Of a stretch of 64,000 nt of DNA, positions 45,653 through 57,300 are shown one piece after another; position 1 is the stretch's first letter, and each line of letters begins with the position of its first letter. Source of the DNA: Branchiostoma floridae (Eukaryota > Chordata > Leptocardii > Amphioxiformes > Branchiostomatidae). Below the pieces are notes generated by a model that was not told the origin of the DNA, did no database searches, and saw only the letters and a program-made list of their open reading frames with translations. The DNA is taken from positions 2,192,288 through 2,256,287 of the forward strand of contig NC_049994.1 in assembly GCF_000003815.2 (NCBI RefSeq), written 5' to 3'. Both the position numbers and the translations under genes were made by a program.

Positions 45653-46047
45653 TTAGGCCTAGGAAAAAAAATGTTGTGTTCCTGTTTCAGCCCTGAAAAA
45701 ATTAGGGTCGGTAGGTAGGGATTATCTTTTTTTTTCTTGTATTCTTTTTTTAGGCTGGCCAAAACTCTAGTGATACATATTTCAATACAGTTGAACAAAG
45801 TAAGCTGAAATGCATGCGGACACTTGTCTTTTAATGTCAAACTTTAATTTTGTGCGTGATAGATACATTCATCCTTCATTAGACAGGACAAGCAGTGTTT
45901 TACTTCAATAGGAAGCAGGCTGATTAAAAATTCTAAGTGGAAGCTATGTGACTCCACTGCCCACCCCAAAAAAAAGTCTAGGGTCGGCAGGTTTTTTTAG
46001 GGTAGGTAGGGAAACAGGAAACACAACATTTTTTTTCCTAGGCCTTA
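45653..46047. mobile_element. Element with inverted termini, 395 bp
   Basis: 'taggcctaggaaaaaaaatg' at the left and 'cattttttttcctaggcct' at the right are inverted, and pairing extends through 'ttgtgttcctgttt'. Inner 'agggtcggtaggtaggg' and 'agggtcggcagg' are direct repeats. No coding capacity. Confidence 0.75.
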
Positions 46048-47215
46048 TTTACACAAAAACATGCACACTGTATATAGATAAACGCACATGATACATATAC
46101 ACACTCGTATTTCATTGAATGGGCGCAAAGGTGCATAATAATGCGTATGACTAGCAAGTTATTAAAAAGGATTATAGTCAGTGTATTTTGATCTACTTCT
46201 GCTTGATAAAGTAATCATATTGATAGTTATTGTCAAATTTATGGCTTGGTACAAAAAACTTGACTTCACTATGAAATCAACATGGTCATGAAGACTTGGT
46301 ATTCTATGGATATCTAAAACTAAAGAATGGTATACAGTACACTGAACAATAGATTCTTCATGTTTGTTCATTTGCAACTACTTTGACTTTGGTACTGTCT
46401 TTGTCATTCGATCCTCTTGCAATTTGTAGCAATTTGCTTATTTTTGCAGCAGCTTTTTAATTTTTCTTTGGGGGGGGGGGTTACATTGATGCAGGCAGAT
46501 CAGATATTTACCCACCATACAATCGAATAGACCTGACCTTATCAGATATCTACACTAAATCTAGCATTCCTGATTTTTACTGTAAAATTGAGTTTAAGAA
46601 GCTTGTTCCTGCATGTTATAGAATTACATTAGTGACCAGTAAGTTGGGATTGGCTCAGGCACCGGTACAAGTACATTACTTAGTAATCAGTCACAGAGGT
46701 TTATAGGTACAGGTCCAGATGTTTACCTGAACAAGTTCACAAGGGAAACTGTGGCTTTCATTGAGGGCAGGGACAGGAATAAACAGTTAACAAAATGTTA
46801 TCTAGTCTTCATGTATCATATGCTGAGAACATGTGCTTAATGGATGTCTGTATGTATGGAGAATCTCAAAACAAAGATGGTCCTGATTTCAATGCTTATA
46901 TTCAAACGTTTCGATCTTTTTGCAGTGCTAAGTTTTATCTTTGTGGTAGGAATAACAAGCTTTTGGTAACAGAATAAGAAAAAAGTTTGTACTTAAGTTA
47001 AGTGTAAGTCTATTCATGAGCAGGTAGACTAATTGGTATATAGATGCATATTGATATCCAGTATTTTGGACCAGTCTACGTGACTCTACCAACATGATTT
47101 TCTGGGTACTGTAACCAGTACCTGTACTGGTAAACATTCCCACAGGAGTATGCACCTAATGTCCATCTTCAAGTTGGAGATTCGGTCCATATCATACGGC
47201 GGCGTAATGTACGAT
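46048..47215. other. No gene recognised
   Basis: Contains a G10 run at 46472-46481 and scraps of the GGACCTG/CCGGTACC repeat family. Short frames only. Confidence 0.45.
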
Positions 47216-48484
47216 AAATGACCTGCCCTGAGGTGTATACTGTGCCATAATTCATGGCGGTTCCTATAACCACCGAATGAAGCGACCGAGTCGGAGTAGG
47301 AAAGCGGGTCATTAACTTTATTATCATATAGAAATTGTCATATATCTAGACATGAAGACTCCGAAGAGCGCATTACATTACATACATTGTAACGTTAGCC
47401 CATAGACGAGATCCAGTGTGTTCGTCCGGCCCTTTTTCTTGCTGGCCAGAGTGGATTCTTGCTCTCCCTACCTTTCGAAACGTCTTACCTATGTAGCTTG
47501 GCGATAAAATCTCACCAACACTCCCTGCACCTTGCGTTTACAGTTTGGGATCTATCTCTATGTACTATAAACGCGTCCGAACTGCCGCCATTTTGTTCAC
47601 TCATTGTGGCTCTGTTCCAAGGGTTGTAAAATCTTCTACTGACAAATCATGTACTCTAGCTACAGCACTCTGTGAACGAGACCTATGCCAGTATTTTTGG
47701 ACCAATGGGAACCTTGGAAAAAGCAGGTGGGTATGGTCTCATAACCACCTGGTTTATGGGGGAAAGGGAGCCTTCTGATTGGTCCACGGCGCCTGGCTAT
47801 ATGATTATACTATCAAAGCCGGCCAAAAAGGTTAGCTTGCCAAATTGAGACCATTGGCCCTTACAGTGGGTTTCATACTACATGTATATTATCATAAAGC
47901 CAGGAGGCGTGGACCAATCAGGAGACTCTCCATAACCCAGGTCATTAATATCCCATATACTACCCGCTTTTTCCAGGGTTCCCATTGGTCCAAAAAATAC
48001 AGACGTAGGTCTCGTTCTCAGTATTGTTCATGATTTGTGTGAGTAGAAGATTTTAAAACTCTTAGAACAAGAGCCACCAAATACTGCGGATGCACAAAAT
48101 GGCGGCAGTTTGAAGATGTGTTTGTACAAAGAGATACATGGTGGTGGGATTCTATTGCCATTTTTAGCCACACAAGTAAGAAGGTTTGGAAGGCAGGGAG
48201 AGTAGCAGTCCGGCCCAACCAAAAAGATAAATGGCCGCCGGACGAACAAAATCTGGCTCTCGTCTATGGGCTACTAGACCATATTATGTAACAAGCGAAT
48301 GCGTCCTCTGGAGTCGTCACGGCTAGGTATCGGACAATGTCTATATGATAATAAACTTAATGACCCGCTTTCCTTCTGTGTATATGGTACTATAATTCAT
48401 GGCCTATTCCTATAATCAGCTCATGAACGTCGCTACATTCGGTGGTTATAGGAACAGGCCATGAATTATGGGGCAGGTCATTAA
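47216..48484. mobile_element. Large foldback element, 1.27 kb
   Basis: Termini 'aatgacctgccc' and 'gggcaggtcatt' are inverted. Inner pairs include 'aattcatggc', 'cccatagacgagat' with 'ctcgtctatggg', 'gaccaatgggaacc' with 'ggttcccattggtc', and 'ccgccattttgt' with 'acaaaatggcgg'. The arms are about 550-600 bp each with a centre near 47840. Frames of 60-77 codons inside have no known motif. Confidence 0.82.
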
Positions 48485-48639
48485 CCCTATATTACACCAC
48501 CGTGAATCTGCTTGGAGATCATATGCACGCCCATAAAACGATGAATGTTACAACAGCCATCAACTTAGAGACAATGAGCATATCTCTAATAGTTTTTCTG
48601 GTTTGATCTGTGGTTTGGTTTGTGTAAAATAGCAATTTC

Positions 48640-48750
48640 TTCTTGGACTGGTCTGAAAAAAACGGACCTGAAAAAATCTTGAGGACCTGATCCTCTGGAC
48701 CTGAACCGAACCTGGACTAAAATTTCTGTAATGGTACCCACCCCTAGTAG
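48640..48750. repeat. Scrap of the GGACCTG repeat family
   Basis: 'cctgatcctctggacctgaa' and 'ggtacccacccctagta' match the right part of the 33881-34310 element. Confidence 0.5.
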
Positions 48751-49035
48751 TGATTTTACAAGTGTAGGTTTGAAACCACCTGTAACGTTATGTGACGGAA
48801 TATAAAAACAGTGACAGTAGCGATCTGACTTGATCTGCATAGGGCCTGGCTAGCTGGTTTCTCTTACAAAACTATAATTCTGAGAACTGAATTGAATTTT
48901 TTGCTGCTCTTTCAATTCTTGATATCAGCTGCTTTGATTAGAGGTGGAATCTCACCCATGGCTATAATTTCTTCAGAGCCATCAACCAATACCAATGTTG
49001 TGGTGCATCTTTCGTAAAACCAACTCATGACCCCC

Positions 49036-49500
49036 TTGGTATATATACATAACTTTATTGCACAACAATTGTACGAGGTACAAAGTATGGCATCTACATA
49101 ACTACAGTGTTTTGACGATGAAATCAGAGCGAGATCGTCTGCCCAGGATAAACAGTTTAGAGATTTTGAGGTTAGGACTGTAGGGTCACATTTTGTGGGG
49201 TCAAAGCACTCAGATATATCATTGATGAATAAATTAAATAATAAAGGACTAAGATTACATCCCTGCCGTACTCCGCATACAGAAGGAAAGGAGTTTGATA
49301 ATCCATTATCTAATCTAACTGCATAATTCACATCATTGTACATGGATTTTATAATATTAAAGAAATTACCTCCGATACCACATTTATGCAACTTATAGAA
49401 TAGCCCATCTCGCCAAACACTGTCAAATGCCTTCCTCATGTCAACAAAGCATACGAATAGTTTTCCGCCTTTTTTCTTGGTGTATTGGTCTATTAGAGAT
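49036..49500 (-). pseudogene. Non-LTR RT fragment, different family
   Basis: The minus strand encodes KLFVCFVDMRKAFDSVWRDG, VCGVRQGCNLSPLLFNLF and the catalytic WADDLALIS. It is then joined abruptly to a 3' UTR with 'caataaagttatg' at 49050-49062. Catalytic Asp residues are present but the ends are missing. It differs from the 51151 LINE in motif style (GVRQGC, WADDL), so it is a separate family. Confidence 0.82.
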
Positions 49501-49830
49501 TATATATAGGTGTTGTGGGAAAATAAAGAAACCATTGATGGTTACCTGTAATTTTCTACATAGTAAGTGGTACGGTCTATAGACTGACAACAGCATTTAC
49601 ATTTAAATGAGAGCAGAATTTGCCTCCTATATTGCATATGCAAGTATGATTAGACATATAATGTTCACTCAACATATACAACACCATATTGATCAAAGGA
49701 TGCCCTGTGTTGTCCTCCGTATCATCCTATAGACAGGTCCAATATTACTTTTTTCATTACTTTATCAAGCAAAGTCTAAACTTTTGATAAAAGTTAAAAC
49801 AGTTACAGACTGGAATAAGTGTTTGAAATG

Positions 49831-50348
49831 AATTCACCACTTGCACACCATAATTCGCTACGCCAGGGTTTCAGATATGGATGTTACGGCACTGTTGCTC
49901 AGGGTGCAAAGCCAGGATGGAACCAGCTATAAAACCTTCAGTACGTGGGTGGCAAAGCATATACTAGTAAACTAATGAGTTGTCTGGCAAATATAGTTAC
50001 AGTGCACAGGACATGGTTTAATCACTTGCTGACAACAAAGTACAAAGGCTGCAGACGAAACGCAAGTCGTGACCCGTGAGGTCATCGGGCGAAACCAAGT
50101 AACAGCCACAGTGGAGACGTGTAGCCGCGTGCTGGCTAGTTTATACCTCTGACAACAAAGCTCTCAGCCCTAATAATAGAAGTACTAGATTTGCCGGAGA
50201 ACTCATGAATTATTTTATATACTTCGTCGCCCTCGTACTGAAGGTTTTAGCTGATTCCACCCTGGTTTCGCACCCTGAGCAACGGTGGTAACATCCATAT
50301 CCGGAACCCTGGCGTAGCGAATTATGGGAAGTGTGCGAGTGGTGAATT
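49831..50348. mobile_element. Foldback element, 518 bp
   Basis: Left-arm blocks 'aattcaccact', 'cataattcgctacgccaggg' and 'gttgctcagggtgc' recur inverted at the right, ending 'agtggtgaatt'. The arms are about 115-120 bp around a unique centre. Confidence 0.82.
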
Positions 50349-50801
50349 TATGGCCTCTCCTGCAAAATCTTCAAAATCACTGTAGCTTAAGCCAGTCAAC
50401 TCTAACTCTACTAGTAACGTTAGGTTTGTTTGAATCTGTGAAGTGCAAATCGTTGCTTTATGTCAAACATTTTTTAAACATTTATTGTGCATTATTTACA
50501 AAAATTTTATCCCCCATGAACATCATAATTTTTTTTACCAAAACGTCACAGAGCATCTGGTTGTGCCGCTGTTCACAGCCTCAGTTTTACCAGCTGTGAT
50601 ACTTAGACAGCAGTAGAAGTAGTAGACACAAGTCAGGTATGACGGCATAGTGACCACAAACCTGTACTCTGAGGCTTACAATATTTTGCCCGCACAACAT
50701 TTAGCCATGCCATGGCATGAAGTTTATCCTTGGTCCTACCGGTCCGGATCCTGCCTCGGGTTTTCAAACTATAATTATTCCATACCTCATTGATTATTAT
50801 C

Positions 50802-51150
50802 AAATTGAAAACCAAAGCCTCATGATTAATGTTATAAGACCTACCTGTTGAACTGGTTGACGTGGATTAAATATGCTTGAAAGTTGGAAGAGAGTTTCCT
50901 GGTCCTAGACCCTCCGAACCAGCCGCTATGTTGACTGTTGTGTGACCTCCAGCTATCAGTAGGGTCACGAATCGTGCGCCTGGTTACCTAAATATCATCA
51001 GCTTACGCCAAGTTACAGGGCGATCATCTCCGATCTGTGTCGCTGATTGTCATACCACACGGTACCACGGTGCTACCGTACACCGATACCTCTCGCTGAT
51101 TTTCAACCCCCAATCTACCAGATATCTCGGTGATTCTGTATGAATGGGGT
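50802..51150 (-). repeat. Right terminal inverted repeat
   Basis: Inverted copy of 31911-32257. It carries the decayed version of the ATG exon (ATA in place of ATG) and a preserved GTAGGT donor. It ends GAATGGGGT, directly abutting the LINE RT frame. Confidence 0.85.
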
Positions 51151-53109
51151 TTCATTAGCATTCTACAAACCAGTATTACTTCACACATCCCTCTGACGAG
51201 CAAGAAGTCATGTAAGAAGAACTTGTACTCCACCCCGGCAGTCAAGAGTCTCAGCAAGAAAAAGCGGAGTAGTTGGGACCGTTATACTGCATCTGGAGAC
51301 GAGGTGGATTACGCCCGATACGCTGCTCTGCGGAATGACCTCAGAAAGCTCACCAGGAGGCTCCGATATGAGTTTGAGTCTAACCTTGTTCGAGACGTAA
51401 AACGGAACCCTAAGTCTTTTTGGAAATACGTTAACTCTCGTCTCAAGACCAAATCTGTAATCGGAGACCTGAAGATGGCGGATGGTACCATGACGACTAG
51501 CAGCAAGGAGAAGGCAGACACCTTGAACCAGTTCTTCTGCAGTGTGTTTACGAGAGAAGAAACTGGCCACATGCCCAGAATGGAAGCTAAGTACTACGGA
51601 CCCAACCTGGAGGACATCACAATTACTCCTGAAGGTATTCTGAAAAAACTGAAAAAGCTCAAGAAGGATAAGTCCCCCGGTCCAGATGGTCTGCATCCCA
51701 AGATACTAGCAGAGGTCGCGGAAGCCGTAGCCAGACCGCTTGCTATTCTCTTCCGAAAGTCGCTGGATGAAGGCCGGCTGGCAGAGGAATGGAGACTTGC
51801 CCACATAACTGCCATACACAAGAAGGGACCGAAGAACGAACCTGGGAACTTCCGCCCTATTAGTCTTACGTCTGTCATTGTGAAACTGTTCGAGTCTGTT
51901 ATTAGGGATGCTCTTGCAGACCACATGATGGTGAACGAACTCTTCTGTGACCAGCAGCATGGCTTTGTGCCTGGAAGATCGTGCATAACACAGCTAATCA
52001 CCACAATGGACCTTTGGACTCAAGCGGTGGAGGCAAGTGAACCCCTGGATGCCATCTACCTAGATTTTCAGAAGGCCTTTGACAGAGTACCCCACGCACG
52101 CCTGATGCACAAACTCAGCCAGTACGGTATTAGCGGAAAACTGCATGGTTGGATTCAGGCCTTTTTAACAGACAGAAGACAGCGTGTTTGCGTTGATGGT
52201 GAATTGTCAGAATGGGCCATGGTTTCAAGTGGAATTCCCCAAGGATCTGTGCTTGGACCAATTCTCTTTGTTATTTTCATTAACGACATGCCAAGCACTA
52301 TAGAAAGTGCCTGTCGCCTCTTTGCAGACGACACCAAGGTGTTCCGTCGAGTGAGTTCTCCAGAGGAGGTTGCCACCTTACAAGCAGACATCGACAAATT
52401 GGCAGATTGGTCTAAGGACTGGCAGCTCAGCTTCAACATCACGAAATGTAAACGCATGCATATGGGGTATGGTAACCCATGCCAACAATACGAGATGCAA
52501 GGCCTCACCTTGGAAGAAACCAGTGAGGAGCGGGATCTGGGTGTAATTGTCGACCAAAAACTGAAATTCCATGCGCATTGTACCACCACCGCCGGCAAGG
52601 CATTCCGAACCCTGGGACTAATCAGGAAGAGTTTTCAACGGCTCGATGAGACAACTGTGCCCATATTGTACAAGACCATGGTTCGCCCTATACTAGAGTA
52701 TGGCAACGTCATTTGGGGTCCTCACTTCAAAGGTGACCAGCAACTGCTCGATAGAGTACAACATAAGGCGACGCGACTTATACCTGGTTTTGGTGAACTT
52801 ACCTACGAGGATAGACTGCGCCGCCTCAGGCTCCCCACCCTTGAACACCGCCGTAAGAGAGGCGACATGATACAGCTATTTAAGATCGTCAAGGGGTTTG
52901 ACCGCATTGACCCTAACCGCCTTTTCAAATTCAATGTTGATGGACGTACGAGAGGACACTCCTTCAAGATTGTGAAACCCCTAGCCAAAAAGTCAGCTCG
53001 GTCCAATTTCTTCAGCGTTAGGGTCATCAATGCATGGAACGATCTTCCCGCGGATGTAGTGGCTGCTGACTCTGTAAACATTTTCAAATCAAAGCTGGAC
53101 AGTTACTGG
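51151..53109 (+). pseudogene. CR1/Jockey-type LINE, reverse-transcriptase half
   Basis: Continuous frame of about 650 codons. A connector (FISILQTSITSHIP, then basic residues) leads to the RT domain: KSPGPDGLHPKIL, NFRPISLTSV, QHGFVPGRSCITQ, DFQKAFDRVPH, GIPQGSVLGPILFVIFINDM and the catalytic FADDT. Thumb and C-terminal parts follow to NIFKSKLDSYW. The RT catalytic Asp residues are intact. A formal ATG at 51130 lies in the terminal repeat and is not the true start: the protein should begin upstream in the endonuclease half at 31381-31910. Past 53109 the frame enters a poly-G artefact. Confidence 0.9.
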
Positions 53110-53470
53110 GGGGGGGGGGGGGGGGGGCCATTAAAAACCCCCCTAGCCCAACATGAACCCTATATTGTTATTACAGTCCCCTTTCACAAACCCCAAATTC
53201 CAGCTTTTAATTGTTAATTGTGGAAAAAAACCCACCCCTTTTTAATTGTTAATTGTTAAAAAAAACGAAAACCAGTTTTTAATTGTAACCCTTAAAAGCG
53301 GATTTCACAGGCAAACTGCCCCCTATCCAAAAATGGGAAATGGGAAATGGGAAAAAATCCGAAAAGAATGTGACGTTTGACGTTACCTTGACCTAAAAAG
53401 ACCAAATTTTAACCCCCCCAATTTGATTACCTTGCCCAAACCCATGAAAAAGGGGTTTAAGAAAAAATGA
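53110..53470. other. Low-quality assembly patch
   Basis: A G18 run is followed by compressed homopolymers, repeated 'tttttaattgttaattgtt' and 'gggaaatgggaaatgggaaa'. It is a corrupted match to a piggyBac-like element in which G/T bases look replaced (53375-53460 against 11735-11825). It reads like the ends of poor reads joined over a gap. Confidence 0.65.
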
Positions 53471-53630
53471 AAAATTTTTCAAACTTCGTAAAATTGTTGC
53501 CGACAATATTTTAAGAAAACTCACCAAATTTGGTGGCTCTAGCGTAAGCCGTCCTGGCGTTATAGGACATCGAAGTTAGCGCGGGCCTCAAAAGCCCCCC
53601 CCCCCCCCCCCCCGGTCTGAATAGGGTTAA
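53340..53630 (+). mobile_element. piggyBac-like element, 3' part
   Basis: 'aactcaccaaatttggtggc', 'cgttataggacatcgaagtt', a C-run, and then 'ggtctgaatagggttaa' ending in TTAA at 53627-53630. Same family as 11575-12516. Its 5' part is lost in the low-quality patch. Confidence 0.75.
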
Positions 53631-54294
53631 GAGATTAATAATCATATAAAACTAAATCATCACAAAAACATCTGTGTCACCAGCATAAAATATGATGACA
53701 TTATGACGTCATTTAGCTTATAAGGGCGGCCATCTTGGATTTTGACCAATGACGTCATAAAATTAGCATAAATTAGAAATTTTAAATCATGAAAATTACA
53801 TTGAATTGCATAGAATTTAACTGTTGTAAGTAATCAAGTGTAGTTTACCAAGTAAACCTTGTTTAACTCGAAATTGGCAAGTTTTTGGCAAAAATATGCC
53901 TGTCATTATTCCGTTGTCATGGCAACCCCAAAAAATGATAAACCTACTTTATTCACCTAAAATCTTTGCTAACAATAAATTTTGATAGATTACCAAGTTT
54001 CGTAGCTTTAGAGTTATACGCCATAAAAGTTGCTGAAGGCCTCAAAATTCCCCTCTCTGGTCAGAATAGGCATAGTGCAAAACTGGTCCTTCTGATCGTT
54101 TGCATAAATTATGATGATAAGCTGGAATTAGCAACACCTCAAAATATTCCTCTTACATTGACAAAGCAATGTATGTAAAATGATCACCGATAAGAACTGG
54201 AATTAAGATTTTATGAACAAAACATTTTGTGGTCCGTTTAGACACCACTCGGTCATTTTAATCGGAAAAAAATATTCGGGTGATTGAGGGTTAA
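53631..54294 (-). mobile_element. Second TTAA-family element, inverted
   Basis: Right end 'tgattgagggttaa' (TTAA 54291-54294) is the complement of TTAACCCTCAATCA. The body contains 'gaccagagaggggaatttt' complemented, 'gttgtcatggcaac' and TGACGTCA sites, matching 12766-13283 over part of its length. The left edge abuts the TTAA of the neighbour. Confidence 0.55.
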
Positions 54295-54829
54295 ACGTTG
54301 TTACATACATTGTACGTTGCACGAAGACCAGACGCCAGACAGTCATGTAGGGGTTCTTCAGCACTCTGTCCATGTAGAAAAGCCCTCAAAGACAAGAAAA
54401 GTCCTGAAAAGTTGTCCTTATATGGACAAGTAAACGTTAAGTTCCCAAAGTCTTTTGAAGTCATGAGGGCGGTGGACCATACTGTCATGGACCCATCCTT
54501 CTCCTTCCATCGTATTTCAAATTATAACTCCCCAACCGATCCCAGGTACCTCGGTGGAGTCGGGAAAGTTGCATGCCTTACCTGCGGACACAACGACTAG
54601 CCATGACTGTTAGGAATAGATCCTATGTTTTACATTATGTAAGCATTATAGTTATAGCGTTGATTCCTGTGTTACAGATAAAACTAAACCATAGATTACA
54701 ATGTATTTAGCAAGTAAAAGAAAAAAGATAAGGGTACAGGTGACCAGTCCCAATGCCTTTTCAAGGCCCTACAGGCCGTATGTTGCCATCCACTGTGTCT
54801 GGAGCACTGTATTGCAAAGCGGAGTCGAA

Positions 54830-55015
54830 CCGCTCTTCCCGCCTTTTACCTTCCCAGCCGACGCCAGGTACCCATTTTTTTACACCTGGGTGAAATGAGA
54901 AAAGTGCCTTTCCTTTGAACACAAGATCGGTGACACGACAAGACTCGAACCATATGGATTGTTTGGATCTAAGCCGAGCACTTTGTCGTTACCCTTCGCG
55001 GCCGCACACTTTTGC
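54830..55015 (-). mobile_element. tRNA-SINE copy, degraded
   Basis: The minus strand shows a 'tggttcgagtc' B box, 'aaggaaaggcacttt', 'cacccaggtgtaaaaaa' and 'gggtacctgg', the body order of the SINE at 63335-63598. Confidence 0.65.
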
Positions 55016-56625
55016 AAGGTATTTATTATCGTCGTTTACAAAGACGCCTAATTGTTCCCTCTGTGAAACGGAGGCATTGTTTTCACTGCTGTTTATATGT
55101 CAGAGGGATGGATGGGTTGTTTTGATATTTGGTATGTGGGTAGGATTAGACATGACAAAGGAACGGTAGGAATTGCGGTACGACAGGGCGCTCTAGCGGC
55201 GTGTTATAGTACTGTAGCAGAACTTCTGGTTTTCATATTTTTTGTTCGGGACTTGCTTGGGTGATGATTTTTCGTTGGTAGGTAGCTGTGTAAAAGCATA
55301 ATAAGGTGTGTAAGCTTTGGCCCCCTAGTTGTTTCCCAGGGGCGGTAAAAGTAATTATTGTGTTAGGTTCTTTCTCATTCACAGAAAGACAGCTTTCCAC
55401 GAGTTAATTAATTTAAATGTATTTTTTTCTTACAGTATTTTTTAAAAGTAAGACTATTCTTCTATTTTAGCAACTTGAGTGCAGTTCCACATTGTTATGG
55501 CCATATATTCATGAATAAAAAGTGCTCATATTTTTCTATTGATACAGGCATTCTTTCCGGAGACCTAAAAAGTGGTACAGGACATACACAAAAAACGTGG
55601 ATGACATGAGGACTCTTGAGTTACTACATATGCACGGTGGTCAAATACGGGCTCAAAATCTCCCATGTCTAGCCGAATTCGAACCTTCTTCGATGATGTT
55701 CCATCTGACGTAATTCGAACCGAACCCGTGTTCTATTTAGGTCATCTGCGGTCATTGCAGGCAAAACCGTGCTTTCTGGCATTTTCCCCCCAACTTACTT
55801 GAATCAGGCGAAAAATATAGTTTTTAACCAATATAAACAATTTTCTGGATAGTACATCTATGCTTTCACTTTGTTAGGGACCTGTAATATGTAACGAAGC
55901 TACTGGCGTTTTTGTTGGTGACCTTGAATATCATAAGTGTTGTTTACACCGGTATCAATTACACCCTCCTGCTCTCCGTGCGGCATGACATGCGTGTAAA
56001 CATCGTTTAAGATCTCCACCAAGAAGAGTCCAACATAACTCATTGACGGCTCAAAATGACCGCAACGGTTTTCCCGAGATTTCTGTTTTTGGGATTTTTT
56101 AAAAATGCCTTAGATTTTGAATTATTGGTAATTAAGTGCGAAAATTGCCATTTTTACGCATATTTTTCACTGTAACTTTGCTTAAAATTAAAAATTAAAA
56201 AATCCCAAAAACAGAAAGTTTTATTTGCCTCTCAGATGACGAAAAATATAAAAATCGAGAATTTGCCATGGCACTTGCGGCCCATCTTATCAAGAGTATG
56301 GTCAAATTGAAGGCCTTCCTTGAAACAGAAAATAATCGCCTTTGGAAGCAAAATCGAAACAAAACAACTATCTCAATTCAAACGGGAAGCTTCAAACTAT
56401 CTAAAATTGCGAATTTAATCTTATTTTGAATACATTTTCCTTGTCATAACATCTTGTTTATTTTGAAATATTTTACGGTTAGCAAATAGTAGGCCTCTTG
56501 TAACCCGATACTCTGTCGAACTCGCATAGCAACGGGAAAGAATACCCTAGCAACCGACCGCCGTGATGATAGTTTTATATAGCTAACAGTGTGAAGGGTG
56601 TTACTTCATATACAACTTCATGTAC
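55016..56625. other. No gene recognised
   Basis: Contains an imperfect inverted pair 'ttctgtttttgggatttttt' (56079-56098) and 'aaaaaatcccaaaaacagaa' (56198-56217), probably a small foldback. Otherwise nothing. Confidence 0.45.
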
Positions 56626-57300
56626 AGGCAAATTTGTACGCATTACTCATAATAATTATGAAACTATCATAATGGTAGACACGCTTATACCACCGTGTAG
56701 TGTAGTAATACCCCCTCACATGTAGCGAAAATCGATCGCACAACGAGTCTGCGAGCTCTAATTAAGAAAAGGCATAACCCTGATGCCGACAAAGAAATGG
56801 CAGAGTTCCCCCCTTCCCGTTAGGGTCATGCCTCCTCGTAATTTAGAGCTCGCAGACTCGTCGTCCGATCGATTTTCGCTACATTTGAGGGGGGTATAAG
56901 CATTGGTTTAACACTTTTGATAGTCAAGATATTGTAAAACCAATGTAGGTTTAACCGATTTAGCTGTGTTGTGCGTCGGTTTGAAAAGTTTGATACGCAT
57001 TACTCTAAGTTATTATGAAACTATAATAGACACGATTATACCACAGCGTTGTAAGCATTGGTTTAACACATTTGATAGTCAAGACAGTTGGCAATATATT
57101 GTAAAGCCAGTATAGGTTTAATTGATTCAGTTGTGTTATGTGTTGGTTTGAAAAGTTTTGTACGCATTACTCTTAAGAATTATGAAACTATGGTAGACAC
57201 TTTTATACCACAGCATTGTAAGCATTGGTTTAGCACTTTTGATAGTCAATACACTTACCAATGTATTGTTAAGCCAATATAGGTTTAGCCGATTGAGTTG
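56626..57300 (+). repeat. Tandem repeat of ~160-bp units, interrupted
   Basis: Units share 'gcattggtttaacacttttg', 'gatagtcaa', 'cgcattactc' and 'attatgaaactat'. Units lie at about 56902-57050, 57051-57217 and 57218-57300, with the tail of an earlier unit at 56626-56707. A foldback sits between that tail and the next unit. Confidence 0.8.
56708..56897. mobile_element. MITE inserted in the tandem repeat
   Basis: Ends 'ataccccctca' and 'tgaggggggtat' with a long stem ('tagcgaaaatcgatcg', 'agtctgcgagctct' inverted at the right). Removing it restores the repeat-unit junction, and TA dinucleotides flank it, as with Tc1/mariner-type MITEs. Confidence 0.8.

Larger units (their letters stand above)
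31911..51150. mobile_element. 19.24-kb segment with ~350-bp terminal inverted repeats
   Basis: 31911-32257 is the inverted copy of 50802-51150, roughly nine bases in ten identical by eye. Both ends start ACCCCATTCATACAGAATCA and similarity stops sharply outside. The outer flanks are two halves of one LINE ORF, so the segment looks inserted there. No target-site duplication is visible (left flank 'gtacagtc', right flank 'ttcattag'). The interior has no recognised transposase, polymerase or integrase. It could be a large non-autonomous DNA transposon, a decayed one, or the product of a rearrangement. Confidence 0.7.

Noticed and set aside
44747-45840. Many overlapping His/Thr-rich and Cys/Val-rich frames up to 185 codons
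   Set aside because: Produced by the CA-rich tract, open in all six frames, with no start context or homology.
32258-50801. Polinton/Maverick or other autonomous large transposon genes in the 19-kb segment
   Set aside because: No polymerase B, retroviral-type integrase, protease, capsid or transposase motif was seen in any frame; only repeats and short frames.
51024-51257. ATG at 51130 as the start of the reverse-transcriptase protein
   Set aside because: The first codons translate the terminal inverted repeat, not LINE sequence; the true N-terminus is the endonuclease half 19 kb upstream.
54298-54600. 100-codon plus-strand frame
   Set aside because: No family recognised and adjacent to a transposon end; could be chance. 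Not enough to call a gene.
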